The position numbers were made by a program, and so were the translations under genes. Below the pieces are notes generated by a model. That model was not told where the DNA came from, did no database searches, and was given only the letters and a program-made list of their open reading frames with translations. DNA of 64,000 nt, taken from Macrostomum hystrix (taxonomy: Eukaryota > Platyhelminthes > Macrostomidae). Below, in pieces: positions 49,284-61,907 of the stretch. The stretch spans positions 3,090,001-3,154,000 of the forward strand of contig CATNEN010000025.1 in NCBI GenBank assembly GCA_950097015.1, read 5' to 3'. Position 1 is the stretch's first letter. The number at the start of each line of letters is the position of its first letter.

Positions 49284-52200
49284 CCAATCAGTGTGAATCA
49301 GCAGCAGCAGCCGCTGTCACAGTCGGCTAACAGCGAAGACATGCTTGATGACGCCATTCGCGCTGCCAACCATCTGCGTAGCATCCGCGGCCGCCTCAGC
49401 CACCGTCCAGATCTTCAACGCCGTCTCGACGCTTTAGTTAGCGTCCTGGAGAGCCAGCTATTTGCCAGAGCAGCCGGGGTGCACAATGCCCTGGAGCAGC
49501 TGCAGGAGCTTCAACGATTCGGCCGTCTGGAGCCCGATGATTTCGGCATCGAGCCGACCAGCGGCAACCTTTGGCTGTCAGAGCGCGGCAACGAGATCCT
49601 CGAGAAGGTCATCGACAATAACGAGGACGCCTGCGGAGACAGTTCGTCAGAAGTCGACGGCGCTGCCTCAGTCGTCGCCGCCGCCGCTTCGGCCGCTCCA
49701 AAATCGGTATCGGATCTGCGCCCGCTGCCAGAGTCGGACCTGATGACCTGGCTGGCAGTCGCCTCCGGTGGTCGCCGCATCATCGAGTCGACTCTGGAGA
49801 AGCGGCCCGGTCAGCCACTGGGTTTCTCAGTGGTCGGCGTTGTGCGTGACTCTGGCGATTTGGGCATCTTCGTGCAGGGCGTTCGCGAGGGTTCGCTGGC
49901 TGACAGGTTTGGTCGGGTCCTTGAGGGAACTGATAAGCCTATTTACTGCAGTCCTTTAGTGAACTAATAAGCCTATTTACTGCAGTCCTTTAGTGAACTG
50001 ACAAGCCTATTTACTGCAGTCCTTTAGGGGACTGATAAGCCTATTTACTGCAGTCCTTAAGGGAATTGATAAGCCTATTTACTGCAGTCCTTAAGGGAAT
50101 TGATAAGCCTATTTACTGCAGTCCTTTAGGGGACTGATAAGCCTATTTACTGCAGTCCTTAAGGGGACTGATAAGCCTATTTACTGCAGTCCTTAAGGGA
50201 ATTGATAAGCCTATTTACTGCAGTCCTTAAGGGGACTGATAAGCCTATTTACTGCAGTCCTTAAGGGAATTGATAAGCCTATTTACTGCAGTCCTTAAGG
50301 GAATTGATAAGCCTATTTACTGCAGTCCTTTAGGGGACTGATAAGCCTATTTACTGCAGTCCTTAAGGGGACTGATAAGCCTATTTACTGCAGTCCTTAA
50401 GGGAATTGATAAGCCTATTTACTGCAGTCCTTAAGGGGACTGATAAGCCTATTTACTGCAGTCCTTAAGGGAATTGATAAGCCTATTTACTGCAGTCCTT
50501 TAGTGAACTAATAAGCCTATTTACTGCAGTCCTTTAGTAAACTGACAAGCCTATTTACTGCAGTCCTTAAGGGAATTGATAAGCCTATTTACTGCAGTCC
50601 TTTAGTGAACTAATAAGCCTATTTACTGCAGTCCTTTAGTAAACTGACAAGCCTATTTACTGCAGTCCTTCAAGAAAACAGATAGCCCAACATGTCGAGG
50701 TCTCCGTGCGATTCTCTTTAACTTTCTGGTAATTTCTGTCCTCCAAAAGAAGAAGACGAGAAATGTAGCGGCCTGTAAACATTACGAGGTGTGAACGGAC
50801 GCACCCTCTGACTCATTTTTCTCTTTTACTCTCTTCTTTTTCTCACTCTTGATTTGGCCAAATCCTGATGCGTGAGTGCGTGTAAGTTTGTGCCTAAGTA
50901 CCCTGAATTAATTTAGCATTCGCCTTTGCACTGCTTAGCTGTGGGTCTAATTCGTCTAGAATGTTAAGTTTCTAGATAATCAAGTTCAGGTGCCTCGATA
51001 GGTCAAATACGGCGAAGAATAGTCACCAGTTGCGACTTGGAATAAGTGAATGGGCCATGTATTTACTAACACAAAATACAACTTTATTGCAAGTGCACCA
51101 AGTTTCATTCATTCATTCATTCATTGTAGACCAAAGAGAGATTCTGAAATACGATAGCGGGCCTGCTTGACAGCGGGGAGCTGAGACATGGGAGAGATGA
51201 GAGAGACGGGGGAGAGATGCGACAGGCGAGAGATGAGACACGGGATAGATGAGATACGGGAGAGAGACAAGGGAGAGATAAATATAGGGAGAGAAGAGAC
51301 AAGGCAGAGATGCGACAGGCGAGAGATGAGACACGGGAGAGATAAAGATAGGGAGAGATAAAGATAGGGAGAGATAAAGATAGGGAGAGATAAAGATAGG
51401 GAGAAATAAAGATAGGGAGAGATAAAGATAGGGAGAGATAAAGATAGGGAGAGATAAAGATAGGGAGAGATAAAGATAGGGAGAGATAAAGATAGGGAGA
51501 GATAAAGATAGGGAGAGATAAAGATAGGGAGAGATAAAGATAGGGAGAGATAAAGATAGGGAGAGATAAAGATAGGGAGAGATAAAGATAGGGAGAGATG
51601 AGATACAGAGACACTGGAGACGTGAGACAGGAGACAGGAGTGGGTGTCGGTAGTTACCAGGGTGATTGAAATAAGGATTGCTATGCAGGCCGCAGGTAGC
51701 TGGCCCTTGCCCTAGGTCGAAGCCAATTAGAAAGCCATCCTCACGCACTGCCGCGGACGCCAATCGGAGGGGGGCCATCCTTGCCAGTTTCGTGGCGGAT
51801 CATCTTCGTCTTTTAATTCCTTTCCACTGACGCAAGTAGAGCATATCTGCGACCGTGTGTGCGCGGAGGGGAAGGCAGTGGTTGGGGGATAATAATAGTG
51901 CTTCCCTACCTATATTCCAACCCCACAGAAGCCTAGCCAATAGAAGTGAAAGTAATTAGTTCCCTCTATCTTTTTTCGGTTGGCAGAAAACTGTTTAGAC
52001 TATTCTTAATATTTGTTTGCTAAACTGGACCCGTAGCTCGATCCCTTCCCTGTCCGTGCGCAGAGAGGGCCACCTGGAGGAGAAGGACCAATTATTGGCT
52101 ATTAACAATATTCCGTTGGACGGCCGGTTGAAGTCTCAGCTGGTTGTTGAACTGCTCCAGTCGGTCTCTAACCGAATCCGGCTGCACCTGTGCCGGCACC

Positions 52201-52319
52201 GGGCCGTCTCTGCTGCCGAGCTTTCGTCTGAGTCCCAGCAGCAGCAGCAGCAAGAATCCCAGCAGCAGCAGCAGCAGCAGACGGCGCTGACCAATTCATT
52301 TGATCTAGAGGAGAAGATG
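49284..52319 (+). CDS. PATJ: PATJ/MPDZ-like polarity scaffold, L27 plus PDZ1 (5' part of gene)
   Basis: Exons 49284-49906 and 52064-52319 join as SLADR-EGHLEEKDQLLAIN (phase 2). An N-terminal Gln-rich stretch is followed by an L27-type helical domain (DAIRAANHLRSIRGRLSHR through NALEQLQELQRF), an acidic/Ala linker, then PDZ1: RIIESTLEKRPGQPLGFSVV with the GF carboxylate loop, DLGIFVQGVREGSLADR, KDQLLAINNIPLDG and RIRLHLCRH. L27 followed by such a PDZ is the start of PATJ/MUPP1, multi-PDZ scaffolds of the Crumbs polarity complex at apical junctions. A poly-Gln tail closes the second exon. The first exon has no in-frame ATG before 49,341 yet is open back to a strong CCCCCTCAG acceptor in phase 0. 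Later PDZ exons are not in the window. Confidence 0.8.
49918..50670 (+). repeat. minisatellite, 34-bp unit, PATJ intron 1
   Basis: The core TAAGCCTATTTACTGCAGTC plus a 14-bp variable part (TTAAGGGAATTGAT, TTTAGGGGACTGAT, TTTAGTGAACTAAT and others) is repeated about 22 times. The variants at the two ends resemble each other. It starts about 12 bp after the donor. Confidence 0.95.
50671..51189. other. intronic, unique-looking
   Basis: It sits between two arrays of PATJ intron 1. No feature was recognised beyond a short ATTC run (51,107-51,125). Confidence 0.4.
51190..51600 (+). repeat. minisatellite, 16-bp unit, PATJ intron 1
   Basis: GAGATAAAGATAGGGA is repeated about 17 times in 51,333-51,600, preceded by degenerate purine-rich units (GAGAGATGAGACACGGG type) from 51,190. 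It is purine-rich on the sense strand. Confidence 0.95.
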
Positions 52320-52374
52320 GTGAGTTATTAACAAGGCTAATCATATTTATACTTATAGTTGATCACACTTGCCC

Positions 52375-52945
52375 AAAGCTACGCGCGGCGCTGTTCAGTC
52401 CATGGACTGGGGAGACGCCACACCCACCCTGAATTACCCGAGCTGATGCTGGTATCTATTTACCAGCTAGGAAAACTGAAGCAATGCAGAATTAATCGTT
52501 TTACTTAAGACGGGTGGTGAGTGGCTGAGAGGTCTAAAGCCTTTCCTTCTCGCACCGAGGACCCCGAGCTCGATTCCGCGTCAAGGCCACATTCATTTTG
52601 GGGCGCAGCCGCGGAGAGAAGGCTTGGGAGCTTTTCGTGCAATTTACGCCATTGAGGGCCAACCTCCAAGGCACAGTGAGAGTGTACACTGCCAGACGAT
52701 GAGAAAGTCAGGGCAGATGTACACACCTGTGTGAGCGTGTGCCTGCGTACAGTATCTGTGTGCGTGTGTGCTCAGCAGCGAAATGGGCAGAATTGCCTCC
52801 TCGCTGGCTGCGGGTCGGCACTATAATTATTCAGCGTCTAGCTAAAGTAGACAAATAGTTCTAGTGAAGTCGGGAATCGAACCCCCGATCTTCTAGTCGT
52901 GAGTCGGACTCTTTAACAAGTCGGCTACAACCCCTGCAAGTGATG
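52375..52945 (-). repeat. SINE-B copy split by a SINE-A insertion
   Basis: The body (GGAGACGCCACACCCACC, then AACTGAAGCAATGCAGAATT) lies at 52,375-52,507 and the head (GGGAATCGAACCCCCGATC) at 52,816-52,945. The SINE-A at 52,508-52,815 sits between them. Confidence 0.8.
52508..52815 (+). repeat. SINE-A copy nested in SINE-B
   Basis: It opens GGTGGTGAGTGGCTGAGAGG and follows the family through to CTCCTCGCTGGCTGCGGGTC. The direction is opposite to the host SINE-B. Confidence 0.85.
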
Positions 52946-53336
52946 AGCCTAAGAACACACGGATATGCATAATTCTCGTATTCGTAGCTTTTCTACTGAA
53001 TTTTTTTGCAATCCTTTTACAAATCGTTTTTCGTGCAACATTTTCATCCTTCGGCGCGCAGAAGAATCCTTATTTACCGTTTTACCTCGTAATTTTGCCA
53101 TATATTGGATTTAACAGTTGCTAGGTTGTCGTTATGGGCTCTGGAATTTTACGAAAACACAAGCAAACTGAACTATTGTGCGTGTGTTCGGCCAGCCAAT
53201 TCCATGGGATATCGAGTGGATCAGGCATGTCAGCCCTGTCTGTCTGTCTGTCTCTTTTCTCCTTGCTTTTCATCTCTGTTCGTGAACGGGGATTTTGTGT
53301 GTAAAACCCGTATCTCCATAGTTCATCGCCAGCCAT

Positions 53337-55512
53337 GGGTACAGCTTCCGTATCTTCAGGAACTAGCTAGACAGCTTCCGTATCTTCAGGAACTAGCTAG
53401 ACAGCTTCCGTATCTTCAGGAACTAGACAGCTTCCGTATCTTCAGGAACTAGACAGATTCCGTATCTTCAGGAACTAGACAGATTCCGTATCTTCAGGAA
53501 CTAGACAGATTCCGTATCTTCAGGAACTAGACAGCTTCTGTGTCTTCAGGAACTAGACAGCTTCCGTATCTTCAGGAACTAGACAGCTTCCGTATCTTCA
53601 GGAACTAGACAGCTTCCGTATCTTCAGGAACTAGACAGCTTCCGTATCTTCAGGAACTAGACAGCTTCCGTATCTTCAGGAACTAGACAGCTTCTATATT
53701 TCTAGGAGAAGCAGACAGCTTCCATATCTCTTGGAGAAGCAGACAGCTTCCATATCTCTAGGAGAAGCAGACAGCTTCCATATCTCTTGGAGAAGCAGAC
53801 AGCTTTCATATCTTCAGAAACTAGACAGCTTCCGTATCTTCAGGAACTAGACAGCTTCCATATCTCTATGAGAAGCAGACAGCTTCCATATCTTTAGGAG
53901 AAGCAGGCAGCTTCCATATCTCTCGGAGATGCAGACAGCTTCCATATCTTTAGGAGAAGCAGACAGCTTCCATATCTCTCGGAGATGCAGACAGCTTCCA
54001 TATCTTTAGGAGAAGCAGACAGCTTCCATATCTCTCGGAGAAGCAGACAGCTTCCATATCTTTAGGAGAAGCAGACAGCTTCCATATCTCTCGGAGATGC
54101 AGACAGCTTCCATATCTTTAGGAGAAGCAGACAGCTTCCATATCTCTCGGAGATGCAGACAGCTTCCATATCTTTAGGAGAAGCAGACAGCTTCCATATC
54201 TCTCGGAGATGCAGACAGCTTCCATATCTTTAGGAGAAGCAGACAGCTTCCATATCTCTCGGAGAAGCAGACAGCTTCCATATCTTTAGGAGAAGCAGAC
54301 AGCTTCCATATCTCTCGGAGAAGCAGACAGCTTCCATATCTTTAGGAGAAGCAGACAGCTTCCATATCTCTCGGAGAAGCAGACAGCTTCCATATCTCTC
54401 GGAGATGCAGACAGCTTCCATATCTTTAGGAGAAGCAGACAGCTTCCATATCTCTCGGAGAAGCAGACAGCTTTTATATCTCTTGGAGAAGCAGACAGCT
54501 TCCATATCTTTAGGAGAAGCAGACAGCTTCCATATCTCTCGGAGATGCAGACAGCTTCCATATCTCTCGGAGAAGCAGACAGCTTCCATATCTTTAGGAG
54601 AAGCAGACAGCTTCCATATCTCTCGGAGAAGCAGACAGCTTCCATATCTTTAGGAGAAGCAGACAGCTTCCATATCTCTCGGAGAAGCAGACAGCTTCCA
54701 TATCTTTAGGAGAAGCAGACAGCTTCCATATCTCTCGGAGAAGCAGACAGCTTCCATATCTTTAGGAGAAGCAGACAGCTTCCATATCTCTCGGAGAAGC
54801 AGACAGCTTCCATATCTTTAGGAGAAGCAGACAGCTTCCATATCTCTCGGAGATGCAGACAGCTTCCATATCTCTCGGAGATGCAGACAGCTTCCATATC
54901 TCTCGGAGATGCAGACAGCTTCCATATCTTTAGGAGAAGCAGACAGCTTCCATATCTCTCGGAGATGCAGACAGCTTCCATATCTCTCGGAGATGCAGAC
55001 AGCTTCCATATCTTTAGGAGAAGCAGACAGCTTCCATATCTCTCGGAGAAGCAGACAGCTTTTATATCTCTTGGAGAAGCAGACAGCTTCCATATCTTTA
55101 GGAGAAGCAGACAGCTTCCATATCTCTCGGAGATGCAGACAGCTTCCATATCTCTCGGAGAAGCAGACAGCTTCCATATCTTTAGGAGAAGCAGACAGCT
55201 TCCATATCTCTCGGAGATGCAGACAGCTTCCATATCTCTCGGAGAAGCAGACAGCTTCCATATCTCTCGGAGAAGCAGACAGCTTCCATATCTTTAGGAG
55301 AAGCAGACAGCTTCCATATCTCTCGGAGAAGCAGACAGCTTCCATATCTTTAGGAGAAGCAGACAGCTTCCATATCTCTCGGAGATGCAGACAGCTTCCA
55401 TATCTCTCGGAGATGCAGACAGCTTCCATATCTCTCGGAGATGCAGACAGCTTCCATATCTTTAGGAGAAGCAGACAGCTTCCATATCTCTCGGAGATGC
55501 AGACAGCTTCCA
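53337..55512 (+). repeat. minisatellite, 26-bp then 28-bp units
   Basis: 53,337-53,690 has about 14 units of TTCCGTATCTTCAGGAACTA + GACAGC. It then becomes TTCCATATCTCTCGGAGAAG + CAGACAGC and alternates with TTTAGGAGAAG units to 55,512, so much of it is a 56-bp dimer. There are about 65 units of the 28-bp type. Spurious open frames run both ways. Confidence 0.95.
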
Positions 55513-56226
55513 TACCAAGAACAATCAAGCGTTGAAAAGCAATGATTTACGCTTGTTAGTTTTGGCCTTCCAATTGTGTTGCCATTGCATATGAGGTTTT
55601 TAAAAGATGGGTTAGAATTGAAATGGCAAGTTGGGATTCCATCCCCTAATAGTGCTAGGGTAGGAGGTTAGCATTAGTCCTGGTTTTCTCTTCTCTCTCG
55701 CCCATATTGGCTGTCGCTTTGGTCCTAGCCGTTCTTATTACTTAGACTTAAAATTCTAGGTCCTAACTGTGCAGCCTAGTATAAGTGTAAGTGCATTTAA
55801 GTTAGCAACCCGGAACCCACTGTTTAGGCCCCCCCCTGGCTTGATATAAGTGTGTGCCTTCCTCACTAATGAAGTTGGGCTGCGCATTATCGATCGCGTC
55901 CGGTTGGCCGTGCTCTCAACCGTTTTGTCAGTTGGATCTTCTCCACTTGCTCTACGGATCTAATTTAACTTCATTCACGAGTCGGTGTTTCTGATTAGTG
56001 ATCGTGACCGTGAATGAAATGGTTTATTGAAACTTTATACCATAAACTTTTCATGCTTTGTTTTCATTTGCTCAAAATATTTCGTTTCCTTTTTAACTAC
56101 TGATATAGTTCGTCTGTAAGTAGTATTTGCAGTGGATAAATCATTTTAACAATCTCGAGCACTTGTTTAGAGCTAGCACCAATCCGTGTCCGTATCCTAT
56201 TCTTAGGCCGTTAAAAGTCCCTGATT
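55513..56226. other. spacer between arrays
   Basis: No open frame or repeat was recognised. Confidence 0.45.
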
Positions 56227-57062
56227 CCCAGATCCTCAGATTGAGCTGTCACGCTCCCAGATCCTCAGGTTGAGCTGTCACGCTCCCAGATCCTCAGATT
56301 GAGCTGTCACGCTCCCAGATCCTCAGGTTGAGCTGTCACTCTCCCAGATCCTCAGGTTGAGCTGTCACTCTCCCAGATCCTCAGGTTGAGCTGTCACTCT
56401 CCCAGATCCTCAGGTTGAGCTGTCACTCTCCCAGATCCTCAGGTTGAGCTGTCACTCTCCCAGATCCTCAGGTTGAGCTGTCACTCTCCCAGATCCTCAG
56501 GTTGAGCTGTCACTCTCCCAGATCCTCAGGTTGAGCTGTCACTCTCCCAGATCCTCAGGTTGAGCTGTCACTCTCCCAGATTCTCAGGTTGAGCTGTCAC
56601 TCTCCCAGATCCTCAGATTGAGCTGTCACTCTCCCAGATCCTCAGGTTGAGCTGTCACTCTCCCAGATCCTCAGGTTGAGCTGTCACTCTCCCAGATCCT
56701 CAGGTTGAGCTGTCACTCTCCCAGATTCTCAGGTTGAGCTGTCACTCTCCCAGATCCTCAGATTGAGCTGTCACTCTCCCAGATCCTCAGGTTGAGCTGT
56801 CACTCTCCCAGATCCTCAGGTTGAGCTGTCACTCTCCCAGATTCTCAGGTTGAGCTGTCACTCTCCCAGATCCTCAGATTGAGCTGTCACTCTCCCAGAT
56901 CCTCAGATTGAGCTGTCACTCTCCCAGATCCTCAGGTTGAGCTGTCACTCTCCCAGATCCTCAGGTTGAGCTGTCACTCTCCCAGATTCTCAGGTTGAGC
57001 TGTCACTCTCCCAGATCCTCAGGTTGAGCTGTCACTCTCCCAGATCCTCAGGTTGAGCTGGC
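56227..57062 (+). repeat. minisatellite, 29-bp unit
   Basis: CTCCCAGATCCTCAGGTTGA + GCTGTCACT is repeated about 29 times, very homogeneous. Early units have CACGC in place of CACTC; CAGATTG and GATTCTC variants recur periodically. Confidence 0.95.
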
Positions 57063-57514
57063 ACACTAAAGAAGGCTCACCCATATAAAAATAGCAAAAT
57101 ATTTTCCTTAACCCTGTAATTTCAAGGTCGCGGAAAATTATATTAAGAGTCGCAGAGCTTATCTGAGCTGTGCGATGGACATGTGATATTTGCTAACGAG
57201 ATTTGATCCCATCTCTCAGTGTTTTGCATGGCTGAGTTAATGGGATTCGGTATGGTCTGACGGCTCTTGCTGTCTTTGATGCCTCCTGCCCGCCTGTCTA
57301 TTCGGTGTCTTATTTAGTCGATCTCTGAGATCGCATTAAGGCATTTCTCATTGGGCTTCTGCACAACAGCTCTCTTATCTGCTAATCTGCTTTCACAGTT
57401 GAACGCGTTTGACTTAAGCTTTCCAAATCTCTCTGAAATCATAGCTTCTATGTCTAGAGCAAATAGGCGTTTATTTATTTCATGGGTTTATCTTTGTCTG
57501 CCTGTCCTTTTGTC
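57063..57514. other. spacer between arrays
   Basis: No feature was recognised. Confidence 0.4.
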
Positions 57515-59795
57515 TGTACTAGGTGTTATGCCTGTCTGTTCTGGATGTTATGCCTGTTCTAGGGGATATGCCTGTCTGTTCTAGGTGTTATGCCTGTCTG
57601 TTCTTGGTGATATGCCTGTCTGTTCTAGGTGTTATGCCTGTCTGTTCTGGATGTTATGCCTGTTCTAGGGGATATGCCTGTCTGTTCTAGGTGTTATGCC
57701 TGTCTGTTCTAGGTGTTATGCCTGTCTGTTCTGGATGTTATGCCTGTTCTAGGGGATATGCCTGTCTGTTCTAGGTGATATGCCTGTCTGTTCTAGGTGT
57801 TATGCCTGTCTGTTCTAGGTGTTATGCCTGTCTGTTCTAGGTGTTATGCCTGTCTGTTCTGGATGTTATGCCTGTTCTAGGGGATATGCCTGTCTGTTCT
57901 AGGTGTTATGCCTGTCTGTTCTAGGTGTTATGCCTGTCTGTTCTGGATGTTATGCCTGTTCTAGGGGATATGCCTGTCTGTTCTAGGTGATATGCCTGTC
58001 TGTTCTAGGTGTTATGCCTGTCTGTTCTAGGTGTTATGCCTGTCTGTTCTGGATGTTATGCCTCTTCTAGGTGTTATGCCTGTCTGTTCTAGGTGTTATG
58101 CGGCAAGCCTGTCTGTTCTTGGTGTTATGCCTGTCTGTTCTGGATGTTATGCCTCTTCTAGGGGATATGCCTGTCTGTTCTAGGTGTTATGCCTGTCTGT
58201 TCTTGGTGATATGCCTGTCTGTTCTAGGTGTTATGCCTGTCTGTTCTGGATGTTATGCCTGTTCTAGGGGATATGCCTGTCTGTTCTAGGTGTTATGCCT
58301 GTCTGTTCTAGGTGTTATGCCTGTCTGTTCTGGATGTTATGCCTGTTCTAGGGGATATGCCTGTCTGTTCTAGGTGATATGCCTGTCTGTTCTAGGTGTT
58401 ATGCCTGTCTGTTCTAGGTGTTATGCCTGTCTGTTCTAGGTGTTATGCCTGTCTGTTCTGGATGTTATGCCTGTTCTAGGGGATATGCCTGTCTGTTCTA
58501 GGTGATATGCCTGTCTGTTCTAGGTGTTATGCCTGTCTGTTCTAGGTGTTATGCCTGTCTGTTCTGGATGTTATGCCTCTTCTAGGTGTTATGCCTGTCT
58601 GTTCTAGGTGTTATGCGGCAAGCCTGTCTGTTCTTGGTGTTATGCCTGTCTGTTCTGGATGTTATGCCTCTTCTAGGTGTTATGCCTGTCTGTTCTGGAT
58701 GTTATGCCTGTCTGTTCTAGGTGTTATGCCTGTCTGTTCTAGGTGTTATGCCTGTCTGTTCTGGATGTTATGCCTCTTCTAGGTGATATGCCTGTCTGTT
58801 CTAGGTGTTATGCCTGTCTGTTCTAGGTTTTATGCCTGTCTATTCTAGGTGTTATGCCTGTCTGTTCTAGGTGTTATGCCTGTCTGTTCTGGATGTTATG
58901 CCTCTTCTAGGTGTTATGCCTGTCTGTTCTTGGTGTTATGCCTGTCTGTTCTAGGTGTTATGCCTGTCTGTTCTAGGTGTTATGCCTGTCTGTTCTGGAT
59001 GTTATGCCTGTCTGTTCTAGGTGTTATGCCTGTCTGTTCTAGGTGTTATGCCTGTCTGTTCTGGATGTTATGCCTCTTCTAGGTGTTATGCCTGTCTGTT
59101 CTAGGTGTTATGCCTGTCTGTTCTGGATGTTATGCCTCTTCTAGGTGTTATGCCTGTCTGTTCTGGATGTTATGCCTCTTCTTGGTGTTATGCCTGTCTG
59201 TTCTAGGTGTTATGCCTGTCTGTTCTAGGTGTTATGCCTGTCTGTTCTGGATGTTATGCCTGTCTGTTCTAGGTGTTATGCGGCAAGCCTGTCTGTTCTT
59301 GGTGTTATGCCTGTCTGTTCTGGATGTTATGCCTCTTCTAGGTGTTATGCCTGTCTGTTCTGGATGTTATGCCTGTCTGTTCTAGGTGTTATGCCTGTCT
59401 GTTCTAGGTGTTATGCCTGTCTGTTCTGGATGTTATGCCTCTTCTAGGTGATATGCCTGTCTGTTCTTGGTGTTATGCCTGTCTGTTCTAGGTGTTATGC
59501 CTGTCTGTTCTAGGTGTTATGCCTGTCTGTTCTGGATGTTATGCCTGTCTGTTCTAGGTGTTATGCCTGTCTGTTCTAGGTGTTATGCCTGTCTGTTCTG
59601 GATGTTATGCCTCTTCTAGGTGTTATGCCTGTCTGTTCTAGGTGTTATGCCTGTCTGTTCTGGATGTTATGCCTCTTCTAGGTGTTATGCCTGTCTGTTC
59701 TGGATGTTATGCCTCTTCTAGGTGTTATGCCTGTCTGTTCTAGGTGTTATGCCCGTCTGTTCTAGGTGTTAAGCGGCAAGCCTTTCTGTTCTTGG
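57515..59795 (+). repeat. minisatellite, 22-bp unit with higher-order structure
   Basis: TGTTATGCCTGTCTGTTCTA + GG is repeated about 105 times. Variant units (GGATG, TTGGTG, a shortened CCTGTTCTAGGGGA or CCTCTTCTAGG, and a GCGGCAAGCC insert at 58,090, 58,615, 59,280 and 59,771) recur in blocks of several hundred bp, showing segmental duplication of sub-arrays. Confidence 0.95.
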
Positions 59796-60888
59796 TGTCC
59801 AATTTCCAGTTACTCTATTAGTATTCTTTTTCACCTGTCTGTAGATTTATTCAGCTCTGTAACTAGCACTGCAATTAAAGATAAAGGTGATGGCACTGAT
59901 GCTTTCTTTTGACTAACCGAGGACTAGAAAATCCTAAGAGGCTTATTAAGTATCAATATTTCACCCCGCCTAATCAGTAGAATCCAATCGGTAATGCGAA
60001 TATATTAGCACTCTCGTTACCGCTACCTATATGTTACGTTCGGTTCGCTACATATCGACTGAGTCTTGGGATTTAATATATATATATATTTCCCATCCTG
60101 CTAATCCCTGCAGCCGAGTTGGACTAAACCGGTTATGAAAGAAAGTGAGAGTTAATCCATCATATCTAGTGGCATGCTTTATTATTATTGCTTTGGTCGG
60201 GCCGAAACCTGTTAGCGAGTGAATGAGAGTAGAAAATGAGTAGAAAGTAATCCTATTGCTTCGCCATGCGAAAGAGTTCAGAATGAGCAGACACTGAGCG
60301 CTACCTCCCTTATATATATCCCTTATATCCCATTTCGCAGTTGCCACGCATTTCCCCTAGGGAAAAGAGGATTTTTCTGAATTCTTGACGCCGCTTGGCA
60401 ACCCTCTCGCCTTCAGGCTATTTGCAAAGTCAACACGGAGTGTGATATTATATTGCCGGGAGGGTAACACAGCAATCTAGCTGCTGCTGCTGTGCTGTAT
60501 GCAAATTTTCTTTACAGGTCCTATTTATTTACTTTGTTTCTCTTTTGGATCTCGCCGATAGAATGACAGATTTTCAACTGTCAGAGCCGCTGTCTTGCTG
60601 TGTGGTTGCCGTCATTGTCAGCTGGCAAATGAAGGATTCTTGAGACTTCTAAAGACGTAGCGCATCACCTCATTATTTTAGCTATAACAAAAGGTGGCGC
60701 TATTTCTTGAGTGTATCTACCAGTTTCAAACATTGTTTCTTGTCAAGTAATGAGGATCAGAATTGCTGCCACTTTGCAACTTTCCAGCGCGTGAAAAGCA
60801 CTCTAATTTTAGCTTGTCATGTCAGCCTTTTTATTTTTTTATCGTCTGCATAGGCCTTGCTTCGTCGGAATTTTCTTTGAACGCTTCA
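59796..60888. other. spacer between arrays
   Basis: It contains a short (TA)n near 60,077 and a GCTGCTGCTGCTG run at 60,480. No gene was recognised. Confidence 0.45.
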
Positions 60889-61566
60889 CTGACGAATCAC
60901 GCGCTTCTCTGACGACTCACGCGCTTCTCTGACGACTCACGCGCTTCTCTGACGACTCACGCGCTTCTCTGACGACTCACGCGCTTCTCTGACAACTCAC
61001 ACGCTTCTCTGACGACTCACACGCTTCTCTGACAACTCACACGCTTCTCTGACGACTCACGCGCTTCTCTGACGACTCACACGCTTCTCTGACGACTCAC
61101 ACGCTTCTCTGACAACTCACACGCTTCTCTGACAACTCACACGCTTCTCTGACGACTCACGCGCTTCTCTGACGACTCACGCGCTTCTCTGACGACTCAC
61201 ACGCTTCTCTGACGACTCACACGCTTCTCTGACAACTCACACGCTTCTCTGACAACTCACACGCTTCTCTGACGACTCACGCGCTTCTCTGATGACTCAC
61301 GCGCTTCTCTGACAACTCACACGCTTCTCTGACGACTCACGCGCTTCTCTGACGACTCACGCGCTTCTCTGACGACTCACACGCTTCTCTGACGACTCAC
61401 ACTCTTCTCTGACGACTCACGCGCTTCTCTGACGACTCACACGCTTCTCTGACGACTCACACGCTTCTCTGACGACTCACGCGCTTCTCTGACGACTCAC
61501 ATGCTTCTCTGACGACTCACGCGCTTCTCTGACAACTCACACGCTTCTCTGACAACTGACACGCTT
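60889..61566 (+). repeat. minisatellite, 20-bp unit
   Basis: GCGCTTCTCTGACGACTCAC is repeated about 33 times in perfect 20-bp register. Variation is almost entirely CG to CA at two positions (GCGC/ACGC, GACGAC/GACAAC), as expected from CpG decay. Confidence 0.97.
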
Positions 61567-61907
61567 TTCTGTATTTTGGGAGATTCAGAAAAAAAGTGGG
61601 TATTTGAAATTCCCCCTCGTCTTTCTACTGTTAATGGCTGTATCGGTTTTATCAGGCTTGCAAATTCTAAGTCTCTGAAATGTTTCTGGAGCTGCGATGC
61701 GTCCAACTGAGAGGACTTTGGCAGTGCTCAATGGCTGAGCCAATAGGGTTGCGGCGTGACTTTGGAGCGTCTCAATTCGCTGGCCATTTTGAGGAGCGGT
61801 GAGGCGGCGGTGTCCTCAGAGGTCTTGCCCGTCTACTTTCCGCATTTTTAGTCAGTTTTTTATTTCTTGTCGTTGTCGCGCGCTTGTTGAGACCGATTTG
61901 GCCTCAG
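61567..61907. other. intronic or intergenic with MITE-like terminus
   Basis: GTGGGTATTTGAAATTCCCC at 61,596 resembles the end of the 37.5-kb MITE. The segment ends at a GGCCTCAG acceptor. Confidence 0.4.

Noticed and set aside
51113-51778. 221- and 165-residue minus frames (FISPYLYLSLSLSLP)
   Set aside because: Antisense of the 16-bp purine-rich minisatellite.
53337-55535. Several open frames of 80-236 residues in both directions
   Set aside because: Shadows of the 28-bp minisatellite; same peptide in several frames.
57515-59447. Cys-rich open frames (MLCLSVLGVMPVCS repeats)
   Set aside because: Products of the 22-bp minisatellite, repeatedly broken by stops.
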